Shown here piece after piece: positions 16,151 through 25,490 of a stretch of DNA of 64,000 nucleotides. The notes beneath the pieces are model-generated. The model worked only from the letters and a program-made list of their open reading frames with translations. It ran no database searches and was not told the DNA's origin. The stretch spans positions 124,001 to 188,000 of the forward strand of contig OZ223193.1 of assembly GCA_965140355.1 (NCBI GenBank), written 5' to 3'. How positions within the stretch are numbered: position 1 is the stretch's first letter; each line of letters begins with the position of its first letter. The DNA comes from Acetobacterium sp965140355 (GTDB lineage: Bacteria; Bacillota; Clostridia; Eubacteriales; Eubacteriaceae). The translations under genes were made by a program, and so were the position numbers.

Positions 16151-16762
16151 TTAGCTCAGTTCTTTTTTTGCTTCTACTAAATGTTTATCCGCTTCACTCA
16201 TTAATGCCACTGCTTCGATAAGTGATTCGGCAACATCATTTTTGCCCAAGCGGTTCATTTTTTCGACCCAGGTATTATATTCTTTAGCATGATCCTGATT
16301 GTGCGCAACCCAATGATCTAACAGCAAACCTAAAATTTCAACATCTTTATTTTCGACATCTTCACCATGACAACATCCCGCACCATTTACACCATGATTG
16401 CCACAATGTCCGCCTTCATGACTATGCGGATGGGGATGATCGTGACCATGAACATGTGTTTCACCATCATGAGCATGTGCATGCGCATGTTCATGTGGGT
16501 GGGGATGAGTATGTTTGTGCGTGTGTTCGTGGACATGTTCCTCAGAATGGGAATGATCACTACCATGTTCATGATCGTCATTGTGTGGGTGACTATGGTG
16601 ATGTTCATGCTCATGATTGTGTTCATGCGCATGTTCGTGACCTTCATTACTGCCATGAGGGTGGTCATGTTGATGATCGTGATCGGTTAAACCGTCGTGT
16701 GGATGTCCTTCTTCGTGATCGTGATGTTCGCCATGACTGTGAAGCTCTTTATTATTACACAT
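16151..16762 (-). CDS. Histidine-rich metal (nickel) binding protein, CooJ-like
   Basis: A 203-residue protein. The first 135 residues contain about 49 histidines, largely in HxH repeats with Asp/Glu, plus a GHCGNH...GCCHGE cysteine patch near 125-140. The last 65 residues form a helical domain shared with the gene at 15126. Such proteins (CooJ, HypB, UreE tails) store or deliver nickel. Its place directly behind acsB and ahead of cooT supports a role in supplying nickel to CO dehydrogenase and acetyl-CoA synthase. Long open frames on the opposite strand here are by-products of the repeats. Confidence 0.85.
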   Translation of the reverse strand: MCNNKELHSHGEHHDHEEGHPHDGLTDHDHQHDHPHGSNEGHEHAHEHNHEHEHHHSHPHNDDHEHGSDHSHSEEHVHEHTHKHTHPHPHEHAHAHAHDGETHVHGHDHPHPHSHEGGHCGNHGVNGAGCCHGEDVENKDVEILGLLLDHWVAHNQDHAKEYNTWVEKMNRLGKNDVAESLIEAVALMSEADKHLVEAKKELS

Positions 16763-16873
16763 ATTATTTCCTCCTAGTTGTTTAGTTTATAATTAATATA
16801 ACATTTTTTTCTTAATAAAACGATAAGGTTCAGAAACCAATCTAAACAAGAATATTTGGCTATCCGTTATTTT

Positions 16874-16906
16874 AAAAAAAGGCAGAACACAGACGTGTTC
16901 TGCCTT
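16874..16906 (-). terminator. Terminator after acsB
   Basis: AAGGCAGAACAC and GTGTTCTGCCTT form a perfect 12-bp stem with a 4-nt loop, followed by T7 on the - strand. It ends the acsA-cooC-acsB transcript and separates it from the His-rich gene. Confidence 0.92.
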
Positions 16907-16943
16907 CAGGCATGATATCATTTTTGACTTTAGTCAAAATGTA

Positions 16944-19118
16944 TTACATAATTGGATCCATAGCTAAAGCTGGATGTCCTTTTGATTCTAAGAATTCTAA
17001 TACTGCTTCTGAATCATTGGCAATTGTTTCATCACAAACCATGTCTGCGAAGTTTTCAATTCCAGTCATTTCAAATACAGCTTTATTTAATCGTTCTGCA
17101 ACGTCATCTTTTAATTCTTTAGGCATCCAGACGATTCTTGGTAATCCACCTTCAGCTGACATGAATTTTTTAGAACCGATCAGGAATCGACCATGACCCA
17201 TGAAACCTGGAGTTTGAACCCCACCACCAGTCATCGATGCCAATTCACCAAATGTCATCCCAACTGGTGAAACATCTCCGAATTCTCGATTAACAATAAT
17301 AACACCGTTAGCTTCTGGCATAATACCACAAATACATTCGAAACAACCACAAGAAGTCATTGGATCTTCAAGAATTGAATAAAGTGTTACTTTTTCAACT
17401 GCACCCTGAGAATCTCTTGCTACGACTTCGTTACATGATTCCCATATACCAAGACGTTCATCAATCGCTTCGCCTTTAACGATCGGTTGATTTGGTCCCA
17501 TTGGATCTAATTCTTTTGTTGCTTTAGCATCTAACCAGGAAACCGCACCACACAGACCTAAACGTTCTGGAGTTACGATACAAACATGGCTAGGAGCGAA
17601 AGACTGACATAATAAACAGGTATAGAATTCATCAACACTTTCATCTGTTAATGCGCCCATTCGTTCATCACGTTCAGCGTAAATTGGTTTAACCATTTCT
17701 TCGCCAAGTCTTTTTACATCTTCAGCGTTAGTATAAATAGTTACTTCACATTTATCAACAACTTTATCAAAGTCTGATCGCATTTTGGCATATAAAACTT
17801 CACCAATATGTTTTAGACGGAAACCTTTTTCAAATGCTTCTTTAGTTAAACGGATCCAAGCAATATTTCTTTGCCCAACATGCATTGCGCCTTCGATATA
17901 GTTTGTAAAGTAATGGATACGTCTTTCAAGAACGGTTTCGAAATCTTTTTGCATTTGTTTACCAGCAACTTTAACAACGACACCCATTGGTAAACGAACA
18001 ACGCCTTTACCTTCGAACATTGCGTCATCAATATCTGGTCCCACAACGGTAATTTTGTGATCTTCCATTTCGGCTAAATCACCAGTTGTAACAAGTTCCC
18101 AACATTCTGTTTTGTTTCCACCAAATTCAGCGAACATTGTATCTTTACGAACACGTTCACCTTCAAATGCTGAAGAAACAGCAACTGGACAGTCAATTTC
18201 AGTAACTTTGATTTTGATGTTACGTGCTTCTAAAGAAGTTGCAACAACTTTGCTGTTGTCTGGTTGATGTAATAATAAGGTTGGTACTTCATTAATAAAT
18301 GTTTCGGTCACAGCTGGGAAGCCTAATTCAATCGCAGCAGCACCGGCAGCAATGATTTTGTTATCCCATGGTCCAAATACGTTAACAAATGCTTTGACAC
18401 GTTTTTTAGTATAAGTTCTGTGAGCCAGGAAGTCGCCAGGAGGTGTCGCACCAAAAATTAAGCTGGCACGAATCGCTACTGAGACAACATGGATAACAGA
18501 TTCAATTTCATGTCCCAATGGGATAACACGAAGGTCAATACCCATTTTGATTTTTTGTTCAACAGCCTGATCGATTACCTTACCAACCATGAAGGTTAAC
18601 AAACCTTTACCTTGGTAATCTTTAACGATACCGGCTAAGGTTTCAGCATCTTTTGCTTCCCCAATAATAACGGCAACACCAGGAATATCATCGGTTACCA
18701 ATGGCACCCCAAAGTTACGTACTTCAGCATCAGTGATATGTCCTAAGTAACGTTCGTCAGTTGTATTTAAATCTTCCACTGCACGTCCTGCATATGGAAT
18801 TTCATCGTAAACATATTTAATCGCTTCAATAATTTCAGCTAACATTGCTGAAGCGGTTCCCGCATCTAATGCATCCTGCAAGTAGTTCGTTCTGTGGATT
18901 TTTTCTTTTGCAAGTGCCAAGGCATCTTCCAATTCACCTACATTGGTGATTTTTTTACCTGTAATGGCATAAATACAAGGTAAAGCATAGGCAGTACCTG
19001 GGAATTTTACCGGTGTTTCTTTTCCTTTTTCAGCTACGACCTTGGCAACCATTTCTTCAGCACGTTGCAGGTACTGAGCTTGACCGTCGTAAATTATATC
19101 AAAAAGATTCATATTCAT
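16944..19118 (-). CDS. acsB: Acetyl-CoA synthase (CODH/ACS alpha subunit)
   Basis: A 724-residue acetyl-CoA synthase, which joins CO, a corrinoid-borne methyl group and CoA. The A-cluster ligands are visible: CLLCQSFAPSHVC near residue 502, LGLCGAVSW following, and the CGCFEC motif near 590 that holds the distal nickel. GVQTPGFMGHGR near 640 is also typical. Length is close to the 729 residues of Moorella AcsB. GGAGG lies 11 nt before the first ATG. It follows cooC and acsA and ends at a strong terminator. Confidence 0.98.
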   Translation of the reverse strand: MNMNLFDIIYDGQAQYLQRAEEMVAKVVAEKGKETPVKFPGTAYALPCIYAITGKKITNVGELEDALALAKEKIHRTNYLQDALDAGTASAMLAEIIEAIKYVYDEIPYAGRAVEDLNTTDERYLGHITDAEVRNFGVPLVTDDIPGVAVIIGEAKDAETLAGIVKDYQGKGLLTFMVGKVIDQAVEQKIKMGIDLRVIPLGHEIESVIHVVSVAIRASLIFGATPPGDFLAHRTYTKKRVKAFVNVFGPWDNKIIAAGAAAIELGFPAVTETFINEVPTLLLHQPDNSKVVATSLEARNIKIKVTEIDCPVAVSSAFEGERVRKDTMFAEFGGNKTECWELVTTGDLAEMEDHKITVVGPDIDDAMFEGKGVVRLPMGVVVKVAGKQMQKDFETVLERRIHYFTNYIEGAMHVGQRNIAWIRLTKEAFEKGFRLKHIGEVLYAKMRSDFDKVVDKCEVTIYTNAEDVKRLGEEMVKPIYAERDERMGALTDESVDEFYTCLLCQSFAPSHVCIVTPERLGLCGAVSWLDAKATKELDPMGPNQPIVKGEAIDERLGIWESCNEVVARDSQGAVEKVTLYSILEDPMTSCGCFECICGIMPEANGVIIVNREFGDVSPVGMTFGELASMTGGGVQTPGFMGHGRFLIGSKKFMSAEGGLPRIVWMPKELKDDVAERLNKAVFEMTGIENFADMVCDETIANDSEAVLEFLESKGHPALAMDPIM

Positions 19119-19174
19119 ATGGACTTTTTCCTCCTTAGATTAGTTCAATTAACATTAGATTTTTGTAGATTTTA

Positions 19175-19960
19175 TTATTTCTTTTTTTCTTCGACAATTG
19201 CTAAAATGCTTTTTCCTAAAGCAGCAATGTCTTCCCTCATGACAGGATCATCATAAGGCGATTTATTATTACGATCTGATTCCGAGATGGCATCGCGGTA
19301 ATTTAAAAATCCGATGATGTTCTCTGCTCCGATTTTTTCTTTTAAAAAGGCGATATCTCCGTCATTCCGGATTTTATTTCCAATAACATAAACCTGTTTT
19401 ACCCCAATATCCGTTGCCATCGATTTAACTTTGTGATAAGTCTGAATGCTTCGAACTCCCGGTTCAACGACAACAATAAAGGCGTCAACCGCTCCGGCAG
19501 TACCACGGCCCAAGTGTTCAATTCCAGCTTCCATATCCATGATAACCACATCTTTTTGGTACAGTACCAAATGGCTCATGAGCATTTTTAACAAAACATG
19601 CTCTGGACAGACACAGCCAGAACCACCCGCGTCGACAGTTCCCATTGTTAGTAGCTTAACCCCATTAAACTCCTTCGCGTAACGCTCAGGAATATCAGCA
19701 ACCTCAGGATTCATGCGAAACATTGATCCAAAAGAACCTGTGTCGGCAGCAGTTCGCTCTTCAACCAAGTCTTTCATTTCTGAAATTGGAACAATACTTT
19801 CAATCATTTCTTCGGTCATGCCCAAGGCAAGGCCAAGATTGGCATCGGGATCGGCATCAACTGTTAATACATTAAATCCTTCATCGGCAAAGTATCGGCT
19901 CAAACTTGCGGAAATGGTTGTTTTACCAACACCGCCCTTTCCTGTTAATGCTATTTTCAT
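19175..19960 (-). CDS. cooC: CooC-type nickel-inserting ATPase
   Basis: A 261-residue MinD/SIMIBI ATPase with a deviant Walker A (GKGGVGKTT, residues 7-15) and a GCVCPEH motif, the CxC at 116 and 118 that binds one nickel across the CooC dimer. It supplies nickel to the C-cluster of CO dehydrogenase or the A-cluster of acetyl-CoA synthase. It sits between acsA and acsB in the same operon, and a second CooC-like ATPase is encoded at 28803. Confidence 0.95.
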   Translation of the reverse strand: MKIALTGKGGVGKTTISASLSRYFADEGFNVLTVDADPDANLGLALGMTEEMIESIVPISEMKDLVEERTAADTGSFGSMFRMNPEVADIPERYAKEFNGVKLLTMGTVDAGGSGCVCPEHVLLKMLMSHLVLYQKDVVIMDMEAGIEHLGRGTAGAVDAFIVVVEPGVRSIQTYHKVKSMATDIGVKQVYVIGNKIRNDGDIAFLKEKIGAENIIGFLNYRDAISESDRNNKSPYDDPVMREDIAALGKSILAIVEEKKK

Positions 19961-19986
19961 TTTTTCACCTGTCTATCTTTTATTAA

Positions 19987-21885
19987 TTAGATACCTAAAG
20001 CAGTACGTTTTTGTTCCATATCTTCCATGATTTTATCAACCATAACAATAGGATCTTTTTCAAATACGAAATGAGCTCCAAGGAATTCCTGGCAATCTTC
20101 GGTTAATAATTTAGTAAAGTTTGGTGATCCTAAAACTTGTGGAATTACACCAAGGTAAGTATTAATACCAGAACCAACAACGTAGTTAGCAATTGAAACT
20201 GCTTTTTCTGACATCCATTCAGGAGCAATACCAACAACTGGTAATAACGCTGGGTCAATTCCGCGAACATCCGCACATAAGTTTACAATATGCAGGATAC
20301 GACTGATATCTACACAAGAACCCATATGAAGTACTGGTGGAATATTTACCCGTTCACAGACTTCTAAAAGGCCTCGACCACATCTATCTTTTGCTTCTAA
20401 TGTTAATAAACCAGCTTTTGCTGCGGCTTGAGCAGCACAACCTGTAACAACACAGATAACGTCACGTTTGATTAATTCTTCCATAACAGTAACATGAGCA
20501 TAATCATGTTGTTGTTTAGGATTGTTACAACCAACCACACCAGCAGCTCCACGAAGAACACCAGCATAGATAACGTCAGTTAATGGTTTTACCGTTCCTA
20601 GTTTATCTTCTAACTGAGAGTTAACAACTGCATCTAAATGATCAATGATCGCTTCTACAGAGTATCCAACCATGGTATCTTGTTTGATGTCTGGAATTTC
20701 AACTTTTGAAGCATCTCGATTCGGGAAATTTTCGACGGCTAATTTAATAATTTCATTGGCATTTTCTAATCCGGTATCTTCTGAGAATTGAATGTACATG
20801 TCACCAGAAATTTTTGCTTTTTGTGAAGTACTAATAAATCGAGTATGGTATGTTTTAGCTAATGCTGGCAACGCTGGGAAGATACATTGAACATCTACTA
20901 TAACCGCTTCAATCGCACCCGTAATGATACACATTTCTTGTTGATAGAAGTTACCGGCAATTTTAATACCATGTCTCATGGTCATTTCATTCCCTGTACA
21001 ACACATACCAACAATATTAATGCCTTTTGCGCCTTTTGATTTAGCCAGTTCAACCATTTCTGGGTTTTGAGCCGCCAAGACAACCATTTCAGCTAGATTT
21101 GGATCATGACCATGGATTAAAACATTAACCATTTCAGCATCAATAACACCTAAGTTTGAAGAAGATGGACGAGCCGAAGGTGTTCCATACATAATGTCAG
21201 AGAATTCGGTACCAATCATGGAACCGCCCCATCCATCAGATAAACTTGTTCTCATTCCACGTCGGAAAAGACTTTCGTAATCTGACGCGCAACCCATATG
21301 AGTTGAATGCATTAATGTTGTTACTTCCATATCAATCGCACGTGGTGCAACATCTTCTCTTGCCCAAACAGCTTGTCGATCTTTAGGGGCTCTTTCTAAG
21401 AATCGTTGGGTACCAAAAGGTTTACCAAATTCTTGTAAAGCCATATCAGCTAATTCATGAGCTAAAGCATATGTTTCTTTTGTATCTGTTGCTTCAATAC
21501 CCCATTCACCAGCGATTCTTCGTAGTTTAGCTTCATCACGGATTTTGAATGGACCTTCTGCTTTTGCATGATGCATCGCATGAACGATATCACGGGCATG
21601 ATCGGAGTGAGCTGATGTTCCGCCTGCACACATTCTGGCAAAGTTTCTAGCTACAATTGTGTCCGCATTTGCTCCACAAATACCTCTTTCAGCGCCTTTT
21701 CCAGGAACTGGACTGACACGACATGGACCCATTGCACAAATTCGGCAACATACCCCTGCTTCTCCAAAACCACATTGGGTTTTTTGTGCAGCACGTCGAT
21801 CCCACATTGTTTCTGCGCCATCTCTTTGAGCTTTCGCAAGGGAAGCTTCAGCGACCTTATCGTAATTCAAAATTTCATTGCTCAT
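19987..21885 (-). CDS. acsA: Carbon monoxide dehydrogenase catalytic subunit
   Basis: A 632-residue Ni-Fe CO dehydrogenase (CooS/AcsA) that reduces CO2 to CO for acetyl-CoA synthase. The N-terminus carries the cluster ligands CGFGEAGVCCRICAMGPCRV and GICGANADT; later HMGSCVDISR and the CCTGNE segment belong to the C-cluster environment. A GAGAGG ribosome binding site precedes the ATG. First gene of the acsA-cooC-acsB transcript; a 268-bp promoter region separates it from acsE. Confidence 0.98.
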   Translation of the reverse strand: MSNEILNYDKVAEASLAKAQRDGAETMWDRRAAQKTQCGFGEAGVCCRICAMGPCRVSPVPGKGAERGICGANADTIVARNFARMCAGGTSAHSDHARDIVHAMHHAKAEGPFKIRDEAKLRRIAGEWGIEATDTKETYALAHELADMALQEFGKPFGTQRFLERAPKDRQAVWAREDVAPRAIDMEVTTLMHSTHMGCASDYESLFRRGMRTSLSDGWGGSMIGTEFSDIMYGTPSARPSSSNLGVIDAEMVNVLIHGHDPNLAEMVVLAAQNPEMVELAKSKGAKGINIVGMCCTGNEMTMRHGIKIAGNFYQQEMCIITGAIEAVIVDVQCIFPALPALAKTYHTRFISTSQKAKISGDMYIQFSEDTGLENANEIIKLAVENFPNRDASKVEIPDIKQDTMVGYSVEAIIDHLDAVVNSQLEDKLGTVKPLTDVIYAGVLRGAAGVVGCNNPKQQHDYAHVTVMEELIKRDVICVVTGCAAQAAAKAGLLTLEAKDRCGRGLLEVCERVNIPPVLHMGSCVDISRILHIVNLCADVRGIDPALLPVVGIAPEWMSEKAVSIANYVVGSGINTYLGVIPQVLGSPNFTKLLTEDCQEFLGAHFVFEKDPIVMVDKIMEDMEQKRTALGI

Positions 21886-21998
21886 ATTTTTTCTACCTCT
21901 CTAAATTTTATAAATTATATCAAAGCATCTTTCTCGTATAGTATTTATTTTTACTAAATTGTAAAAATATAAGAATATCCGTAAAATAGTCTTTACAA

Positions 21999-22022
21999 AC
22001 ATTGTTAAATGTTATACAATGT
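21999..22022 (-). promoter_or_regulatory. Inverted repeat upstream of acsA, possible operator
   Basis: ACATTGT and ACAATGT form a perfect 7-bp inverted repeat with a 10-bp spacer, about 115 bp before acsA in the acsE-acsA gap (21886-22153). No consensus promoter is obvious nearby; a weak TTGTAA with AT-rich -10 candidates lies just downstream. It may be an operator or simply AT-rich chance symmetry. Confidence 0.35.
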
Positions 22023-22153
22023 AGATGTTCAACACATTATACATTATTGTTGCTCCCGACTATTCGTCTTTACTTGTGCCGCAAGTGATGAATATCTGTC
22101 TGGGGCTTTTTTTGAGTATTTTCAAATACCTGTTGTTAATCTAAAAAGGTATT

Positions 22154-22939
22154 TTAGAACTCAAGAACTGAATCTGCATAAAGAATATTATTTTTAATAA
22201 TATCGCAAGCGACGATAGTTTCCATTAATCGTTTATCACAAGGATTAACAATCGCAGAACTGAATCCACATTGCATTGCCATTGCTACTGTCGCGCTATC
22301 TAATAATGGACGAATATGTTTTGGTGCACCGTTAGATACATTACTTAATCCACCCGTTGTTAACAAGCCCATGTCAGTAATCATTTGAATCGCTTCCAAA
22401 ACGTCGCCTAATTGATCTTGCATTCCTTTGATAACGATGAATAATGGATCAAATAATAAATCAGTTGGTTCCATTCCACGTTCCATTCCACGTTCTAATA
22501 ATTCTGAACAGTAAGCAATACGTTCATCGTTATTTGCAGGTACGCCTTCTTTTGAACAAAGAGCAATAACCATTGCGTCGTTAGCAGCTGCTAAATCAAC
22601 GTATTCAATTCGATCCCCAGCATCGGCAGAGTTTACGATTGGTTTTCCTTTGGAACGGTTATAAACCTGAATTCCAGCTTCAATTGCTTTCATGTTAGCT
22701 GTATCAAGCGCAATTGGTACATTATCAAAGTTTTCCTGAAGTAATTTTACACCCCATTGCATTAACTCTTCGCCGCCTTTTTCAGCAGGTCCGATGTTTA
22801 AATCCAAATAATCTGCACCAGCATCTAATTGCTCTTTTGCTCTTAAAAGAATTGGTTCAGGATTTCTATCCGCGAATGCTTGTCTCATTGCTGGAGAAAT
22901 ACAGTGAATTCTTTCACCAATAACCATGAATTTTGACAT
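22154..22939 (-). CDS. acsE: Methyl-THF:corrinoid iron-sulfur protein methyltransferase
   Basis: A 261-residue pterin-binding TIM barrel that moves the methyl group from 5-methyl-THF to the cobalt of the corrinoid iron-sulfur protein. Typical sequences are MVIGERIHCISPAMRQAF at the start, DYLDLNIGPAEKGGEE near residue 43 and IVNSADAGDR; TTGGLSNVSNGAP near 195 also matches. It follows acsC by 69 nt; that gap contains a small GC-rich hairpin. Confidence 0.96.
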   Translation of the reverse strand: MSKFMVIGERIHCISPAMRQAFADRNPEPILLRAKEQLDAGADYLDLNIGPAEKGGEELMQWGVKLLQENFDNVPIALDTANMKAIEAGIQVYNRSKGKPIVNSADAGDRIEYVDLAAANDAMVIALCSKEGVPANNDERIAYCSELLERGMERGMEPTDLLFDPLFIVIKGMQDQLGDVLEAIQMITDMGLLTTGGLSNVSNGAPKHIRPLLDSATVAMAMQCGFSSAIVNPCDKRLMETIVACDIIKNNILYADSVLEF

Positions 22940-22978
22940 ATTGTTCCCCTTTCAAATTGAAAAAATATTTTAGATGTA

Positions 22979-22996
22979 CCCGGGCTTAAACCCGAG
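22979..22996 (-). other. Hairpin in the acsC-acsE spacer
   Basis: CTCGGG and CCCGGG (one G-U) form a 6-bp GC-rich stem between acsC and acsE without a T tract. It may protect or process the mRNA and set the ratio of acsDC to acsE; it is not a convincing terminator. Confidence 0.4.
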
Positions 22997-23008
22997 CACA
23001 GATTGATA

Positions 23009-24349
23009 TTAAGCTTGTAGGTCTCTTAAGAACTTAGGTAATTGCATCGCTTCGTTAGGTCCTACGATTACTTCCCATTCAGGTAGCAATTCAGCCAAAT
23101 CACCTTGAAGAACGGCTACTTTACCAGGTAAGATTAACTTACGTGATGTTGTTAAGTCTGCAACGTTATTTTCTTTAATGAAGTTAGCAATAACATTAGA
23201 ACCAAATTTACCAGCAGCCCAGGCAGTAAGAACGGAGTAACCGCCCGCATCAGGGATAGCAAGGTAAGCAGGAACCTTGGATCGTTCAATTTCGCCGGCT
23301 ACAACGAAGTAAGACAATGCGAAGTCAACTGTTATGAGAACTGGGTCAGTGCCTGTTGGTTTATTGAACTCATAAACCTTAGGTTCAACACGCATTGGTT
23401 TTTGAGGATCAGTAAAGATGTTTTGTCTTAAACCAAACAGTGGCAATGCTGCGTTGAAGTCCATTTCTTCGAGTACGATGATTGAACCGTAACGAAGAAC
23501 AAATGCTGAAGCTAAAGCAATTTGTAAATTGATATTGCCAGGAGCTAATTTGTTTGTGAAGACAACTGAAGGATAACCAAAAGTACGGTCATTTCCTTTA
23601 ATAGCTGAAGTACGGATAGCTACTGCATTTGCATATGCTTCTTTAATTGATGCTTCGCCAACATTTAAGATCAGGTTTTTGTAACCTAATTTTTCAATTG
23701 CTTCAACTAGATCATGTAAAGCTTCAATGCTATCTGCAGTCACACCGAGAACAGCATCAGCAGCTTTAGCTACTTCAACCATTGCTTCTGTATTATCTTT
23801 GGTTGCTCCCATGATAATAGCTTTAGCACCTGCAACGGCAACCGCTGCTTTTGCCACTTCAGCATCAACCGTAATGATCATTGGAATTTTACCACAATCA
23901 GCTACTTTTTTAACCAATGCAACAAATTTGTCTTTATCCGCTGCAAAACGAACGCCGACAACTTCAACAAACATCATTTCGCCAATACGATCATAGTTAA
24001 CTTTTTCTAACTTAGCACATGCTGCATCAACTTCCGCATCGCTCATTGCATCTGATAATTCAACGGCAAATAAGTTTTTATGTACTAATGTTTTTTCATG
24101 TCTGAATAATACTGTTTCGCCACCAAGCGTTGCTTCGGCATCACCAGCACCAACTTTAATTGTTTTCATTGGCGGAGCTGTTGCTTCTGATAACGCTTCT
24201 TTGGATTCTTCTGAAATATATGGACATTTTTCGATGGCAACAGCACCAGTAGCTGCCTTCATTGAGAAAGCCATACATGTTGGAAAACCACACTCTTTAC
24301 AGTTTGACTTAGGAGTGAGTTTGAAAATATCTAAACCTTTTACTGCCAT
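23009..24349 (-). CDS. acsC: Corrinoid iron-sulfur protein large subunit
   Basis: A 446-residue CoFeSP gamma subunit. The N-terminal motif CKECGFPTCMAFSMKAATG plus KCPYIS gives the four cysteines of the [4Fe-4S] cluster. The middle is a TIM barrel and the C-terminal part (about 330-446) is the cobamide-binding domain. It carries the methyl group between AcsE and AcsB and is kept active by AcsV. It lies 19 nt after acsD. Confidence 0.97.
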   Translation of the reverse strand: MAVKGLDIFKLTPKSNCKECGFPTCMAFSMKAATGAVAIEKCPYISEESKEALSEATAPPMKTIKVGAGDAEATLGGETVLFRHEKTLVHKNLFAVELSDAMSDAEVDAACAKLEKVNYDRIGEMMFVEVVGVRFAADKDKFVALVKKVADCGKIPMIITVDAEVAKAAVAVAGAKAIIMGATKDNTEAMVEVAKAADAVLGVTADSIEALHDLVEAIEKLGYKNLILNVGEASIKEAYANAVAIRTSAIKGNDRTFGYPSVVFTNKLAPGNINLQIALASAFVLRYGSIIVLEEMDFNAALPLFGLRQNIFTDPQKPMRVEPKVYEFNKPTGTDPVLITVDFALSYFVVAGEIERSKVPAYLAIPDAGGYSVLTAWAAGKFGSNVIANFIKENNVADLTTSRKLILPGKVAVLQGDLAELLPEWEVIVGPNEAMQLPKFLRDLQA

Positions 24350-24368
24350 TTGTATTCGCCTTCCTTTC

Positions 24369-25304
24369 CTAACCTATGATTCCAGAAACTAAACCTTGAA
24401 TAGTTTTTACAGATTCTGGATGTCTAACGATGATAGCATTTGATCCTCCAACAACACAAGCTGCTGCTGTAGAAACTTCCATACCAATCCCACGAGCTTC
24501 TAAATTTCCCCATTCTGGTGCTTCAGCTTCTGTAAATACAGCTTCTTTTACACCCCAAGAGTCATTTGAAACATCTGTTACTATTGGCATCTGTAAACTT
24601 TCGTCATTTTGACCAAGGCCGGCTAAACGAATACGATCCATAGTTGACGCAACATATTCAAAACCATAACCAACGGCGGCTGATCCAACATCCATAACAA
24701 TATCTTTGCTCTTAACGCCTAGTTGCGTTAATAAGATATTTAATTGTTTGGCAAGGTTAATATCAACTGCTGATTCCGCGGATACTTTTTGTCCATAAGC
24801 CATTCCACCAGCTGCACCAATTGTTTTGTAATTGTCTTCAACAGCTGAGAATAAAACAATATTTTTTCCTTCAAGTGCTTTTGCTACAGCTTCAAGTACC
24901 TTCGCATCTTTTTCGGCATTTTTACATCCTTCAATAACTAAAGGCACGTTAACAGCCGCTTCTACTGCAACGGCAGTTTCAACGCAGTTTTCAACCGCAT
25001 TGTTAGCTCCATTTGGATCTGCGCTCGCTAATTTTAACAGCAAGAAATCAGCACCTGATTTTTCAACTGCTGCTTTTGCAAGTGCAGCTGGATTATTAAG
25101 ATCGTCACCGTAAATTGTCCCAAAGCACTCTGCCCATTCTTCTGGGGAATCTGTGATCGCAATACCAACTGCAGTTTTAAATCCTTCACTGCCTAAAAAC
25201 GGTAATGAGTTTTCTCCACCGATGGTGATAGCTGCATCTCCAGCACCTATCTCACATGTGTTGATCTTGCCACTAAATTTTTGTTCTGCTTTTTTGTATG
25301 GCAT
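24369..25304 (-). CDS. acsD: Corrinoid iron-sulfur protein small subunit
   Basis: A 311-residue CoFeSP delta subunit, a TIM barrel that pairs with AcsC. The start MPYKKAEQKFSGKI at 25304 is chosen because AGGAGG precedes it; a frame open to 25364 lacks such a site. GENSLPFLGSEGF near the N-terminus, VMDVGSAAVGYGFEY and VKEAVFTEAEAPEWGN are typical of the subunit. First gene of acsDCE, with its own promoter and a candidate operator. Confidence 0.95.
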   Translation of the reverse strand: MPYKKAEQKFSGKINTCEIGAGDAAITIGGENSLPFLGSEGFKTAVGIAITDSPEEWAECFGTIYGDDLNNPAALAKAAVEKSGADFLLLKLASADPNGANNAVENCVETAVAVEAAVNVPLVIEGCKNAEKDAKVLEAVAKALEGKNIVLFSAVEDNYKTIGAAGGMAYGQKVSAESAVDINLAKQLNILLTQLGVKSKDIVMDVGSAAVGYGFEYVASTMDRIRLAGLGQNDESLQMPIVTDVSNDSWGVKEAVFTEAEAPEWGNLEARGIGMEVSTAAACVVGGSNAIIVRHPESVKTIQGLVSGIIG

Positions 25305-25407
25305 TTTTTTGTTTCCTCCTAACCTGTTACCTTTTTTCAAAATATTTATTTTAAAGCACATCACTTTAAAACCATGATAAAACCATTACATATCTTACAG
25401 CTTCTTA

Positions 25408-25427
25408 CCTGTATATATAAGTATACA
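25408..25427 (-). promoter_or_regulatory. Candidate operator of acsDCE (shared motif)
   Basis: On the + strand, CCTGTATATATAAGTAT (25408-25424) sits 6 bp downstream of the -10 box, over the expected transcription start. It lies within the inverted repeat TGTATA-N6-TATACA. The same 17-bp motif, differing at three positions overall, lies at the same place in the promoters of cooC2-acsV (29686) and fmdE (37951). A position over the start site suits a repressor. Confidence 0.6.
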
Positions 25428-25430
25428 CAG

Positions 25431-25460
25431 ATTGTACACTATTAGTTAAAAGTTTGTCAA
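25431..25460 (-). promoter_or_regulatory. Promoter of acsDCE
   Basis: On the - strand, TTGACA (25455-25460) and TACAAT (25431-25436) with an 18-bp spacer, giving a leader of about 120 nt before acsD. Confidence 0.82.
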
Positions 25461-25490
25461 TTAATTTTCGGCATTTTTCTAAAATTTATC

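Noticed and set aside
16367..16785. Long open frames on both strands overlapping the His-rich gene (Met/Val/Thr-rich or His-rich translations)
   Set aside because: The CAT/CAC-based repeat of the His-rich gene keeps other frames open by composition; those frames lack ribosome binding sites and show only repeat-derived residues.
24301..24368. Possible frameshift between acsC and acsD
   Set aside because: Both reading frames have full-length starts and stops with a normal 19-nt spacer.
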